Below are positions 1 to 7,531 of a stretch of 13,335 nt of DNA, piece after piece. Source of the DNA: CAUZJO01 sp963580245. Lineage in GTDB: Bacteria; Sumerlaeota; Sumerlaeia; MVZB01. Location: NCBI GenBank assembly GCA_963580245.1, contig CAUZJO010000130.1:1-13335 (forward strand), given 5' to 3'. Every line of letters starts with the position of its first letter. Position 1 is the stretch's first letter. The translations under genes and the position numbers were made by a program. The notes beneath the pieces are model-generated. The model saw nothing but the letters and a program-made list of their open reading frames with translations, searched no databases and was not told the DNA's origin.

Positions 1-161
1 CACGGCCAACAGTTGTATATAACGCGACCCCGCGCAAAAACCTTTAAACGGAGTTGAGAAATCCTCTCGTCCCCGCCGTGAGAACCTCAACATGTCCCAT
101 TCTGGGCGAACAGGCGCGATACCCCCATGCCGACCCACGAGGGCTCAATCGCTGAGACGCA

Positions 162-2282
162 TCACTTCTTTTTGCGGAGCGCGTCGATCGCCCGGAGCAG
201 ATCCCCGATGGCGGGGTCGGCGGTGATAGCCTCCAACGACCGGGCGGCTTTGCGGCGCCAGTTGGGGCGTTCGCGGTGGGTCCCGGGTACGTTCTGGGGC
301 CGGGGCTCGAGCCACAGGTCCTCCAAGTTTACCAATACCACGGAGGCCTCGCCGCGGGCCAAGAACTTCAGGCACGCCGCCACGATCTGGGGTAGGACCT
401 CGCCCTCGCCGACCATGCCGCGCTGGGCGAAATAATGGACCAGCGCCTCGCGCAGGCGGCGGCGCTCGTCGCGGATCGCCGGCGTGTCTTGCGGATTGAT
501 CAGCCCCATCTCGACCCGTTCGTCGATCTCCAGTCCCTCCCAAAAGGACGTGAACGTGGGCATGTCGTGCGTGTTGAGACTGGCAACCGAACCCGCCGGG
601 ACCTCATTGATGGGCCGCCCGCCGTCGGGCCCCACGCTGAACTGAATCACGTACATCCGGCCCAGCCCGCGCCGGGTCATGGTCTCGCGCACGTAAGGGG
701 ACACCGTCCCCAGGTCTTCGCCGACTAATCGTGTCCGATGCCGGTGGGATTCCAGGTTGAGGATCGCGTAGAGCTCCGGGGCGCGGGCACCGACATAGGC
801 GCCTTCGGTCGCCGGCAGGCCGCGCGGGATCCAGTAGAGCCGGTGCAAGCTCATGATATGATCGATACGTAGAATGCTGCAATGCCGCATCAGTCTGCGC
901 ACCGACCGGATGAAATAACGATACCCCTCGCGCCGGATCGACTCGGGATGAAGCGGCGGGAAACCCCAATCCTGACCCAGCGAAAAAAAGGCGTCGGGCG
1001 GCGCGCCGCCGCTTACCCCCTCGGCGAACAGGTCCCGGTGTCGCCATGCGTCGTAGCCATCGGGATGCACGCCCAGCGGCAGGTCCAGATACAGGTGTTG
1101 GCGATTGACCCGCAGCCGCTCATCCAAGTCGTGAATCTGTTCGTGGGCCAGCCACTGGACGTAGAGATGATAGTCGCGGGCCTCTGGGCAGTAATCGTCG
1201 CGGGAAAGGACCCCCGAGCGCATCGGTTCGGGCCAGGCCGGCCACGGCGCCTCGCGCCTCTCGCAAGCGGCGCGGAAGGCCGCGTAATCGGCGGCGGCCG
1301 GGTGGGTCTTCCGATATCGCTCGAAGGCCACGCGCCGCAATTGCCGGGGATGTGAATAGAATTGCCGGGCCAGCGGCTCGAAAACCCGGTGGCGTAGCGC
1401 CATCTGCGCCTGGTAATCGATGAGCCGGTCGCTTTGAAATTGGGCGACCTCGGCCCGAAACGCTTCCGACCCAAGAACGGCCCGCGCCTCGGTACAGTCG
1501 GCCAGCTCCGGGATCGCCGCCGGATCGAGGTAGAACTCGTTCCAGAACAGCCGGCTGGCGGGGCCGTAGGGGCTCGGCTCGAACGGCCCGGGGCCGAGCA
1601 ATGAAGCGAGCAGCGGCAGCGTCGCGAGCACGCCACCTCCCAGGCCCGCCGACCACTCGGCCAGGCCGCGCAGATCGCCCAGATGCCCGGCACCGAGATT
1701 GTCGGCCGAATCCAAGGCATAGAGCGGGAGGAACACGCCCCATTCACGGATCGAATCGCCGTCGGGCGGTGAGTAGGCCCTGGCCGGGGCCGCGATCACC
1801 AGAGCTTCGCCGGCCATTGCGCCGACCTCGACCCGCAGGCGATGGTAGCCCGCCGGGAGTTCCGCCGGCAGGGGCAGGGCCTTGACTTCGAACCGATCTT
1901 TGCCGAGCTCGGCGGCGGCCAGAGGCTCGAGCCCCGCAACGTCCACCCTCGCCTCGAGTTCGCGTCCGGATTCAAGCTTCAGCGTCCAAGAGGCTCGGCC
2001 GGCACCCAGACGCGCGGGGAGGCGCAATCCGACCTGCGCCGGCTGACCTACCCATGCCGTCACGACGGGATCGATCAGCTCGGCCCAGCGCGCCCGCCGC
2101 CATGTCTCGAGGGCTTGATCGGCCTCTTCGGGTATCTGGATCTCCACGCCCAGCGACCTCAGGATGGCCAACAGGGTCTCGGCGGATGCAAATCGCCGCC
2201 GCCCCGTCGCATCGATGAAACTCGGCTGCACACCGCACAGGCGGGCCAGCCGCCGAAGTTGGCCTTGTGATGACGCGCGCAT
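162..2282 (-). CDS. malQ: 4-alpha-glucanotransferase (amylomaltase, GH77)
   Basis: This 706-residue protein is a cytoplasmic disproportionating enzyme that moves alpha-1,4-glucan segments between maltodextrins or glycogen-derived chains. The GH77 catalytic triad is visible: nucleophile Asp474 in LRIDHIMSLHRLYW, acid/base Glu522 in GEDLGTV, and Asp573 in NTHDMPTF. Their spacing (48 and 51 residues) matches the E. coli-type MalQ. PYGPASRLFWNEFYLDP is the usual substrate-binding stretch in the first half. The N-terminal ~170 residues form the extra domain of the long, E. coli-like MalQ class rather than the ~500-residue amylomaltase class. The ATG at 2282 gives a normal family length, but no clear Shine-Dalgarno precedes it. 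The gene stands alone; no glycogen phosphorylase or other maltodextrin gene is in view. The reading frame is intact and ends in a lysine-rich tail. Identity is confident; the physiological substrate (glycogen or imported maltodextrin) is not shown. Confidence 0.95.
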   Translation of the reverse strand: MRASSQGQLRRLARLCGVQPSFIDATGRRRFASAETLLAILRSLGVEIQIPEEADQALETWRRARWAELIDPVVTAWVGQPAQVGLRLPARLGAGRASWTLKLESGRELEARVDVAGLEPLAAAELGKDRFEVKALPLPAELPAGYHRLRVEVGAMAGEALVIAAPARAYSPPDGDSIREWGVFLPLYALDSADNLGAGHLGDLRGLAEWSAGLGGGVLATLPLLASLLGPGPFEPSPYGPASRLFWNEFYLDPAAIPELADCTEARAVLGSEAFRAEVAQFQSDRLIDYQAQMALRHRVFEPLARQFYSHPRQLRRVAFERYRKTHPAAADYAAFRAACERREAPWPAWPEPMRSGVLSRDDYCPEARDYHLYVQWLAHEQIHDLDERLRVNRQHLYLDLPLGVHPDGYDAWRHRDLFAEGVSGGAPPDAFFSLGQDWGFPPLHPESIRREGYRYFIRSVRRLMRHCSILRIDHIMSLHRLYWIPRGLPATEGAYVGARAPELYAILNLESHRHRTRLVGEDLGTVSPYVRETMTRRGLGRMYVIQFSVGPDGGRPINEVPAGSVASLNTHDMPTFTSFWEGLEIDERVEMGLINPQDTPAIRDERRRLREALVHYFAQRGMVGEGEVLPQIVAACLKFLARGEASVVLVNLEDLWLEPRPQNVPGTHRERPNWRRKAARSLEAITADPAIGDLLRAIDALRKKK

Positions 2283-2442
2283 GGCTAGACGTGGAATCCA
2301 GACTTCATGCAGATGAGCCCCGGAACACCCTCCGGTTGGCTTTGCATTAAGGGCCGCGGGGAGTCCTAAGGCAAGGATTGACTAGACGGACGGCGAGGCC
2401 CACGTCAACGCGGCTCCGTGAACGCAGGGCCCGCCAAAAGGC

Positions 2443-2472
2443 CAAAAACAAGACACGCCCCAGAATGGGGCG
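2443..2472 (-). terminator. Rho-independent terminator-like hairpin downstream of the 2529-2864 gene
   Basis: On the minus strand a perfect 6-bp stem (CGCCCC/GGGGCG, loop ATTCT, 2456-2472) is followed by a T-rich tail, TGTCTTGTTTTT. It lies about 56 bases beyond the stop codon of the small minus-strand gene and before malQ. The form fits an intrinsic terminator. The tail is interrupted by G and C, so efficiency is uncertain. Confidence 0.55.
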
Positions 2473-2528
2473 CATCGGCAGGGGGCTTAGGTTTGCAGAA
2501 ATACGGACTGGGGGGATTGGGGGGGGGG

Positions 2529-2864
2529 TTAGTCTTTGACCGTATCCTGCTTCGCCATCTGCAAATCAATATCCTCGCAACCTTGCAAAACTTTGCGCAC
2601 TAAACCGACCAAATATTCGCGCTGTTCGGCCAAGGCGCGATTAAAACGGCTGCGCAGGGCGTTGGCGTGCTTGGGCGAAATGCGGCGAAAAGCCTTGGCG
2701 TATTCCCGCTCCATCACGTCCAGATAGGGCAGGTCGACTTCATCGTCAAGCATTGAAAGTAGGCGACTTTTGGCGTCCTTGTCCAGTCTGCGAACCCGGT
2801 CCAGAAGGGCTTCGATGGCCTTCGTGTTTTTGGGCTTGTTGGGGATGCTCGGAGGGAATTCCAT
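2529..2864 (-). CDS. Small helical protein of unknown function
   Basis: The 111-residue product is not recognised. It is strongly charged and predicted helical: a basic Pro/Lys N-terminus, a segment rich in Leu/Arg/Asp (AIEALLDRVRRLDKDAKSRL), then DLPYLDVMEREYAKAFRRIS and a second amphipathic helix (RSRFNRALAEQREYLVGLV). It has no signal peptide or membrane segment. The ATG at 2864 starts a protein-like sequence throughout, and a terminator-like hairpin follows the gene, which supports it being real. Base composition is less GC-rich than in malQ, and a run of ten Cs (minus strand) follows directly after the TAA stop, so it may have been acquired. No partner gene is adjacent: malQ lies downstream across a 246-bp gap, and about 650 bp without a gene lies upstream. 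A role cannot be assigned. Confidence 0.6.
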   Translation of the reverse strand: MEFPPSIPNKPKNTKAIEALLDRVRRLDKDAKSRLLSMLDDEVDLPYLDVMEREYAKAFRRISPKHANALRSRFNRALAEQREYLVGLVRKVLQGCEDIDLQMAKQDTVKD

Positions 2865-3518
2865 GGGGAATACCTATACCTTTCGTCACGGTTATAAAGA
2901 CGCTAGTAAGCAAGAATGACAACGTCTGCGCAGATGCTTAAAGCAAATCTCCGGCCATTTTGGAAAACAATTTAAAACCCACCGAGATCGTGCGCATCCT
3001 GAGTTTGATCGCATCCGCATCACGACGGGAACGCTCGTGGGTTGGTCAATGACCGGCCTGCCGTTAAGGCAGAGGGATGCGAGCGATCGACCTAATTCAC
3101 GATGAGGGACAATCAAGCCCGATGGCTCCCGCTCGCTCAACCGAAACTACCCAATCGGCGGCGGAGGTGAGCCGAGGGGCGGCCCGGAGAGCCCTGAATC
3201 AGTTTGACCAACACGCAAAGCCCCCGGATGGGAGCGATGGGAAACGGCGCGCGTCGATCCGGTTGCGTCCGTCCAACCCCGCGCGTCGCGCGATCAACAA
3301 GCTTGTCACGCCGGCGGAGTCCTCCCGACTGAAAGGATTACAGCCCGAAGGACCCAATGTGGGCTGTAAAATCTACCGGTTCCTCCCCTCCTAACCTCTT
3401 CGTCCGCCCGCCCGCCCACGCCTAACTCAAATGGATTGAACGGTCCATAGGCTTACCGCGCCCGCCGCTGCGCTTGGCTTGGCCCTTGCGGTGTATGGGG
3501 GCGAGAGAGGTGAGGGTG
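2865..3518. other. About 650 bp without a convincing gene
   Basis: The open frames here (such as 2892-3140 on minus and 3077-3394 on plus) give low-complexity or Arg/Pro/Ser-rich products without recognisable motifs or good ribosome-binding sites, so none is called. The stretch separates two divergently transcribed small genes (2864 leftward, 3519 rightward) and so should hold both their promoters, but no clear -35/-10 pair could be picked out. One strong hairpin is present at 3338-3369. A short CGCC-type run lies near 3403-3421. I see no tRNA, rRNA or known riboswitch signature. Confidence 0.5.
3338..3369. repeat. Perfect 9-bp inverted repeat (hairpin) upstream of the 3519 gene
   Basis: TTACAGCCC (3338-3346) and GGGCTGTAA (3361-3369) are perfectly complementary with a 14-base loop. 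It sits about 150 bp before the start of the winged-helix-like gene, on its coding side. No T-run follows on either strand, so a simple terminator is unlikely. An operator or a leader hairpin is possible; neither is demonstrated. Confidence 0.5.
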
Positions 3519-3845
3519 ATGAACGACACAACAAATCCAAAAACCGGGGACCGACATGATCGGGACCTGATCCGTCAACTCGAAATCGAGATACTGAAGT
3601 TCTTCAGTAGCCAGCAGGATGCGGGCGCCTCGCTGCACCAGATCAGTTCGCTCTGCCTGCTGGCCGTATCGCGGACACGGTTGGAACAGGTCAAGCTGGC
3701 GCTGAGCCACTTGATCGAATGCGGGGTGCTCCGCACCTTCGGCGCAGGGGACTCAACTGTCTACATCCCCGCCGACCATGCGTTGATCAAGAGCCTGGTG
3801 GTAGATATCGAGAAACTGGACGAAGGGACCCGCTCGGCGGATTGA
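3519..3845 (+). CDS. Small winged-helix-like protein, possible transcriptional regulator
   Basis: The chosen ATG at 3519 follows a purine-rich ribosome-binding site (AGAGAGGTGAGGG) and gives 108 residues; the frame also opens upstream at 3474 but without a good site. Residues about 17-80 read like a winged helix-turn-helix: helix 1 IRQLEIEILKFFSSQ, a helix-turn-helix region through SLHQISSLCLLAVSRTRLEQ, a recognition-helix-like VKLALSHLIECGVL, and a beta-wing segment RTFGAGDSTVYIPAD. The C-terminus is an acidic helix. There is no ligand-binding or sensor domain. It may be a small DNA-binding regulator, but the fold is inferred from pattern only and the target is unknown. It is the only plus-strand gene in the left 11 kb, and it converges on the broken DUF1569-like gene, whose stop lies 62 bp beyond. 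Confidence 0.6.
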   Translation: MNDTTNPKTGDRHDRDLIRQLEIEILKFFSSQQDAGASLHQISSLCLLAVSRTRLEQVKLALSHLIECGVLRTFGAGDSTVYIPADHALIKSLVVDIEKLDEGTRSAD

Positions 3846-3907
3846 ATGGCATCCGGGACGCATCCAGATCAAACCGCATGCCCCGCGAGCCGGCCGCCCG
3901 GCCGTCC

Positions 3908-4367
3908 TTACACCCCAAACTGTCGCAGGTGGAAATCGACGTGCCGGCCATGGACGATACTCCAGTAACTCAAGGGCAACGGACCGAAAAAGGGGTGCAC
4001 GGTCCGCGTGCCCGGTCGATCTTCTTCCCACTCAGCAAAGTGGTCCATCGTGTCCAATAAGCCCTGGCGCTCCAGCTCGAAGTCCTGCAAGTCGTCGGGC
4101 AGAAATAGCGCAAAGCGCCTTGAGCTTGCCCTTGGGCCAGGGGACCGGCACTTGAAAGGCGTACCAGCGCGCCACCGAGCGGGTGAACCAGTTGCTGCGG
4201 TCCTCGACCGGGTACTCCTCGAGCGAGATCTCGAACATGCGGCGCAGGTGCGCGATCATCCGCGTGGCGTTCAACTCGCCCCAAAGCCCCTTCGAATCAG
4301 CACTCAGCTCCTGAATGCGTGCGTTATAGCGCGGCATGGTTTGACGATTGACGGGAATCGTGGGCAT
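3908..4367 (-). pseudogene. DUF1569/DinB-like protein gene, broken by a frameshift
   Basis: The N-terminal part from the ATG at 4367 reads MPTIPVNRQTMPRYNARIQE and includes the DinB-fold-like MIAHLRRMFEISLEEYPVED, a region where this superfamily carries a conserved His. Around 4107-4122 the homology passes into another frame, which carries LFLPDDLQDFE and ends with HPFFGPLPLSYWSIVHGRH and HLRQFGV, the typical ending of DUF1569 proteins. A single-base change would restore a protein of about 153 residues, near the usual family length. As read, the first frame instead continues into an unrelated tail ending at 4032. The gene directly follows the MscS-type gene (stop at 4392) on the same strand and may be co-transcribed with it. 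The function of DUF1569 is unknown. The break could be real decay or a sequencing error. Confidence 0.7.
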
Positions 4368-4391
4368 CGGATCAGATCTCGGTGATTTCAA

Positions 4392-5666
4392 TCAGGATGA
4401 TGGTTTAACTCCGCCGACCAGGCCGGCCGCCAACACGCCCACGTCGCCGCCCGAAGGCTCCTGGAACACGCGCAAATCGAATTCGGGCACGGTCGCCAAA
4501 ATGTGATCGAAGATGTCGGCCTGGATATCCTCGTAATGGGCCCAGACCTGATCATTGCTGAACACGTAGATCTCGATCGGAAGCCCCTGGGGGCTGGAGG
4601 GCAACTGCCGCACCAGAAACGTCATCCCCTGATGGATCTTCGGATGGTTCTTCAGGTAGGCCACGACGTAGGCCCGGAAGGTGCCCACGTTGGTTAATCG
4701 CCGGCGGTTGACCAGATCGCTGTCGTCGACCTTGCGCGCCTCGTTGTATTCCTGAAGTTCCCGTTTCTTTTGGTCGATATACTCGGAAATGTAACGAATC
4801 GCGCGGAAGCGATCGAGCATCTCCTCGTCGCAAAAGCGGATCGTGTTCATATCGATCAGCAGCGCGCGCTTGATCCGCCGGCCCTCCGACTCCTGCATCC
4901 CGCGCCAGTTCTTGAAGCTCTTGGAGACCAGATCGTAGGACGGGATGGTGGAGATCGTCTTGTCCCAGTTTTGCACCTTGACCGTCGTCAGCGTGATGTC
5001 GACCACGTCCCCATCGGCGCCGTATTGCGGCAACTCGATCCAATCCCCCACGCGCACCATGTTGTTGGCGTTGAGCTGAATGCCGGCGACGAATCCCAGG
5101 ATCGCATCCTTGAAAACGAGCAACAAAATGGCCGATATCCCCCCCAAAGCCGTAACCAGGCCCCAGGGCGACTTACGGAGGATCGTCGCCAGGATAAAGA
5201 TGACGCCCAGGAGTTTGATGATGATCTTGACGGTTTGGACGTAACTGCGAATGGGGAAGCGTCCGGCGATCTCGAAGGTGCGATAGATGGTGTTCAGACC
5301 CGTGAGCAGGGCGTCGATCACGAGCAACAGAATCACGATCATGTAGACCTGCGCGGCGATGCGCGTAATGAGGATCATCGGGTCGATTCCGACAAACGCC
5401 ACGCCGGCCATCACGTAAATGACCAACGCCGGAGCGACCTGCGCCGCGCGCGAGAACAGCTCCTCCTCGAGCAGAATGTCGTCCCATTTGGTTTTCGTGA
5501 GACGCACGAGACGGGTAATCAGCCTCAGCAGCACCCGCCGCGCGACGAGAAACGCCAGGTAGCTGAGCAGGATCGTTAACACCATGGCGGCCGAACGCAA
5601 CGCCACCAGCGCCCAGGCCTCACTCAGGCCCTGCTCCATCAGCCAGGTCTTTGCGATCTCAATCAT
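4392..5666 (-). CDS. MscS-family mechanosensitive channel, YbdG/MscM-like
   Basis: The 424-residue inner-membrane protein has about five hydrophobic segments (roughly residues 22-42, 76-94, 98-122, 142-162 and 170-192). The last is the pore-lining helix, TALGGISAILLLVFKDAILG, followed by the MscS beta-domain signature VRVGDWIELPQYGADGDVVD. The longer cytoplasmic region, with a charged insertion near DQKKRELQEYNEARK and the VNRRRLTNVGTFRAYVVAYL stretch, is characteristic of the YbdG subfamily rather than the compact ~286-residue MscS. Such channels open under membrane tension and release solutes during hypo-osmotic shock. The ATG at 5666 is well supported by a strong Shine-Dalgarno (GAGGAGGGG, 3 bases upstream) and by a sigma70-like promoter at 5711-5739. 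The stop lies beside the broken DUF1569-like gene, which may share the transcript. The frame is intact. Confidence 0.92.
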   Translation of the reverse strand: MIEIAKTWLMEQGLSEAWALVALRSAAMVLTILLSYLAFLVARRVLLRLITRLVRLTKTKWDDILLEEELFSRAAQVAPALVIYVMAGVAFVGIDPMILITRIAAQVYMIVILLLVIDALLTGLNTIYRTFEIAGRFPIRSYVQTVKIIIKLLGVIFILATILRKSPWGLVTALGGISAILLLVFKDAILGFVAGIQLNANNMVRVGDWIELPQYGADGDVVDITLTTVKVQNWDKTISTIPSYDLVSKSFKNWRGMQESEGRRIKRALLIDMNTIRFCDEEMLDRFRAIRYISEYIDQKKRELQEYNEARKVDDSDLVNRRRLTNVGTFRAYVVAYLKNHPKIHQGMTFLVRQLPSSPQGLPIEIYVFSNDQVWAHYEDIQADIFDHILATVPEFDLRVFQEPSGGDVGVLAAGLVGGVKPSS

Positions 5667-5710
5667 GGTCCCCTCCTCGGCGCCCGGAGGCGCGCGGGAT
5701 TAGGCCGCCG

Positions 5711-5739
5711 ATTATCGTTTCCCGCTCCGGCAAGGTCAA
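5711..5739 (-). promoter_or_regulatory. Sigma70-type promoter for the MscS-family gene
   Basis: On the minus strand TTGACC (5734-5739) and GATAAT (5711-5716) are 17 bases apart, each matching the consensus at five of six positions. Transcription would begin near 5704, giving a leader of about 40 bases before the ATG at 5666. Confidence 0.65.
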
Positions 5740-5893
5740 CTATCCAACGAAGTCGTGGTTCATGATGGGTGCATCTCACGGATCCGGGGAACACACCTTC
5801 ACCAGCCGGAGGCACAAGTCAATTCCGTCCTCGTGCCCGACCCCTTCAGGGAGCCAGAGAACTGATTGGTGATCCACGGACTTCTTTGGAGCC

Positions 5894-6217
5894 TCAATTC
5901 AAGTTCTGGGTGTAATAGCGGCCCCGGAAGAAGGTCTGGAAAATCTTCTGCACGAGTGGGTGGATGACCGGGTCGCCGGTGGTGTCGGGCACCAGGTTGC
6001 TCTGGGCCACGTAGGTGGAATGGGTCGCGCCGTGGACCAGAACGTGATACCAGGGCTGCTCGCGGGGCGGCTGCGACTGGTTGCCGTGATACCAGTCGTC
6101 GCCCGCCATGCAAACCAGGTCGCGCTCGTAGATCACGCCACGGTAATTGTAGCGTTTGTGATGGACGACCTGCCCGACCTGGAACGCGTAGTCTGACTGT
6201 TTATCCGGATGCCCCAT
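5894..6217 (-). CDS. YccV/HspQ-like (hemimethylated DNA-binding domain) protein
   Basis: The 107-residue protein carries one YccV domain at about residues 12-80: FQVGQVVHHKRYNYRGVIYE, then CMAGDDWYHGNQ, QPWYHVLVHG and STYVAQSNLVP. The domain was first described as binding hemimethylated oriC DNA. In E. coli HspQ it is tied to heat shock and to Lon-dependent proteolysis as a specificity factor. The C-terminal HPLVQKIFQTFFRGRYYTQN extension is common in stand-alone homologues. The ATG at 6217 has only a poor ribosome-binding site. The broken deacetylase gene ends 93 bases upstream, with a CTCGTN repeat between, so it probably has its own promoter or reads through from there. Family assignment is solid; whether it acts like HspQ is inference. 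Confidence 0.88.
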   Translation of the reverse strand: MGHPDKQSDYAFQVGQVVHHKRYNYRGVIYERDLVCMAGDDWYHGNQSQPPREQPWYHVLVHGATHSTYVAQSNLVPDTTGDPVIHPLVQKIFQTFFRGRYYTQNLN

Positions 6218-6243
6218 CGAACCAAAAATGCCCCTTCAAAGTC

Positions 6244-6283
6244 CGATTCTCGTGCTCGTGCTCGTGCTCGTAAATCGTAATCG
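6244..6283. repeat. CTCGTN-hexamer repeat, copy A
   Basis: Four consecutive hexamers of the type CTCGTG are followed by an AT-rich block ending AAATCGTAATCG; the unit opens with CGATT and closes with AATCG. The 30 bases at 6255-6284 match the reverse complement of copy B-right (7477-7506) at 27 positions. The 23 bases at 6261-6283 match copy B-left (7346-7368) directly at 22. It lies in the gap between the YccV gene and the broken deacetylase gene. Confidence 0.8.
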
Positions 6284-6310
6284 AGATAAGGGAACCTCCC
6301 TCCCAGGGGA

Positions 6311-7333
6311 TCAAACTCGATCGGGCTCCCAGTACGGCTTGACTGATTCAATCACCGCATCGACATGCCGACGGCCCAGCCCCTGCGTGTCGTGGCTCTC
6401 CGTAAAGCGATACGTGGTCTGCCCGCCGCGAGCGCGCGCCACGATCCCCGTGATCACTTCGGCCAGCGCGTCCACATCGTACCCGCCTTCGAGCGCCATC
6501 GCAAGCCGCCTTTCGCACAGCCGCCCGGCCAGCGCGCGCAGCCTCTCGACCTGCTCGACCAGCCCCTCGCTGCTGAGCGTCATCGAGGCCAGCGGATCGC
6601 GATCATGCGCGTCCACGCCGACCGAAACCAGGACCATCGCCGGGCCGAACTGCTCGATCACGGGCTCGACGACGCGGTCGAACGCATCACGATAAGTGGC
6701 ATCCCCCGAACCCGCCGGCAGGGGGATATTGACCGTGAACCCCTTCCCGGCCCTTCGCCGACCGTCCCGAGCCCGCCCGTCCCCGGGTAGTGCGGATACT
6801 GGTGTAACGAGATGAACAGGACCTGGTCGCTCTCGTGGAAGATGTCGTTGGTCCCATTGCCGTGGTGCACGTCGATGTCGACGATGGCGACGCGGCCCCT
6901 GCCCTGGGCGCCCAGCCGGGCCGCGGCAAGCGCGATGTTGCTGAGGTAACAGAACCCCATCGCGGCGCGGGCCGTGGCGTGGTGGCCCGGCGGCCTCACG
7001 AGCGCGAACGCCGGTTGCCGCTCGGCAAAGGCAAAGATCGGCGGCCAACACGACCCCGCCCGCGGCCAATTCGGCGATCTCGAACGTCTCCTCGCCCACG
7101 TAGGTGTCGGGGTCCCAGGCCCCCTCGCCGAAATTTTACAGTTGCTCGATGTAAGCCGCGTCGTGGACGCGTAGGAGATCCTCGCGGGCCACCGATTGCG
7201 GCTCGATGACCTTGTGCCAGTGGCCTTCGGCTTCAAGCCGCGCCAGCGTGGCCTCGAGCCGCTGGGGCCGTTCGGGGTGGAATCCGTGGCCTTGGCGATG
7301 GTCGATATAGCGGGGGTGGTAGATGAGTTTCAC
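6311..7333 (-). pseudogene. Histone deacetylase family (AcuC/HDAC-like) gene, disrupted
   Basis: All landmarks of a zinc-dependent deacetylase of the HDAC/AcuC/acetylpolyamine amidohydrolase superfamily are present, but in more than one frame. A GTG at 7333 starts LIYHPRYIDHRQGHGFHPERP and runs to YIEQL, where TAA (7136-7138) interrupts. The same frame continues with NFGEGAWDPDTYVGEE. Near 7036-7045 the homology shifts frame to give ALVRPPGHHA, then the zinc-site motif VDIDVHHGNGTNDIF and LHQYPHYPGTGG. Near 6741-6752 it returns to the first frame for NIPLPAGSGD, VSVGVDAHDRDPLASM (third metal ligand) and the EGGYDVDAL end. The restored protein would be about 340 residues, normal for the family. 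Every catalytic residue I looked for survives, so the damage is recent or is assembly error. Related repeats lie on both sides. Confidence 0.85.
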
Positions 7334-7368
7334 GATTCGTTCTTCTCGTACTCGTAAATCGTAATCGG
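7334..7368. repeat. CTCGTN-hexamer repeat, copy B-left
   Basis: The unit starts CGATTC, contains the hexamer pair CTCGTACTCGT, and ends AAATCGTAATCG, so it is a shorter direct copy of A (22 of 23 bases at 7346-7368). It begins immediately before the GTG start of the broken deacetylase gene, and its minus-strand GAGAAG could serve as a weak ribosome-binding site for it. With B-right it forms an imperfect inverted pair about 110 bases apart. Confidence 0.75.
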
Positions 7369-7476
7369 ATTTACTTCTAATCCCTCTTCAAAGCCGGCAC
7401 CAACGACCAAGAGAATCGGCAATACAGAAACCGAATCCGCGCAACCGGAAATGATAACGGATCGAGGTGTGGTTTA

Positions 7477-7506
7477 TCGATTACGAAAAACGAGCACGAG
7501 CACGAG
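7477..7506. repeat. CTCGTN-hexamer repeat, copy B-right (inverted)
   Basis: This copy lies in reverse orientation: TCGATTACG, a short A-run, then three GAGCAC-phase hexamers. Its reverse complement matches copy A at 27 of 30 positions, the only difference being TTT for AAA in the middle. It lies 25 bases beyond the stop codon of the SH3b-repeat gene. Confidence 0.8.
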
Positions 7507-7531
7507 AGGTCTGACCCGTGGGGGCTACGAT

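Noticed and set aside
3077..3394. 105-codon plus-strand open frame in the gene-free region
   Set aside because: The product is rich in Arg, Ser, Pro and Gly without motifs, has no ribosome-binding site, and runs across the 3338-3369 hairpin; it looks like a chance frame in GC-rich DNA.
6244..7506. Repeats A and B considered as a CRISPR array
   Set aside because: There are only three copies, in mixed orientation, with spacers of about 110 and over 1000 bases, and no cas gene; the units are internally periodic hexamers.
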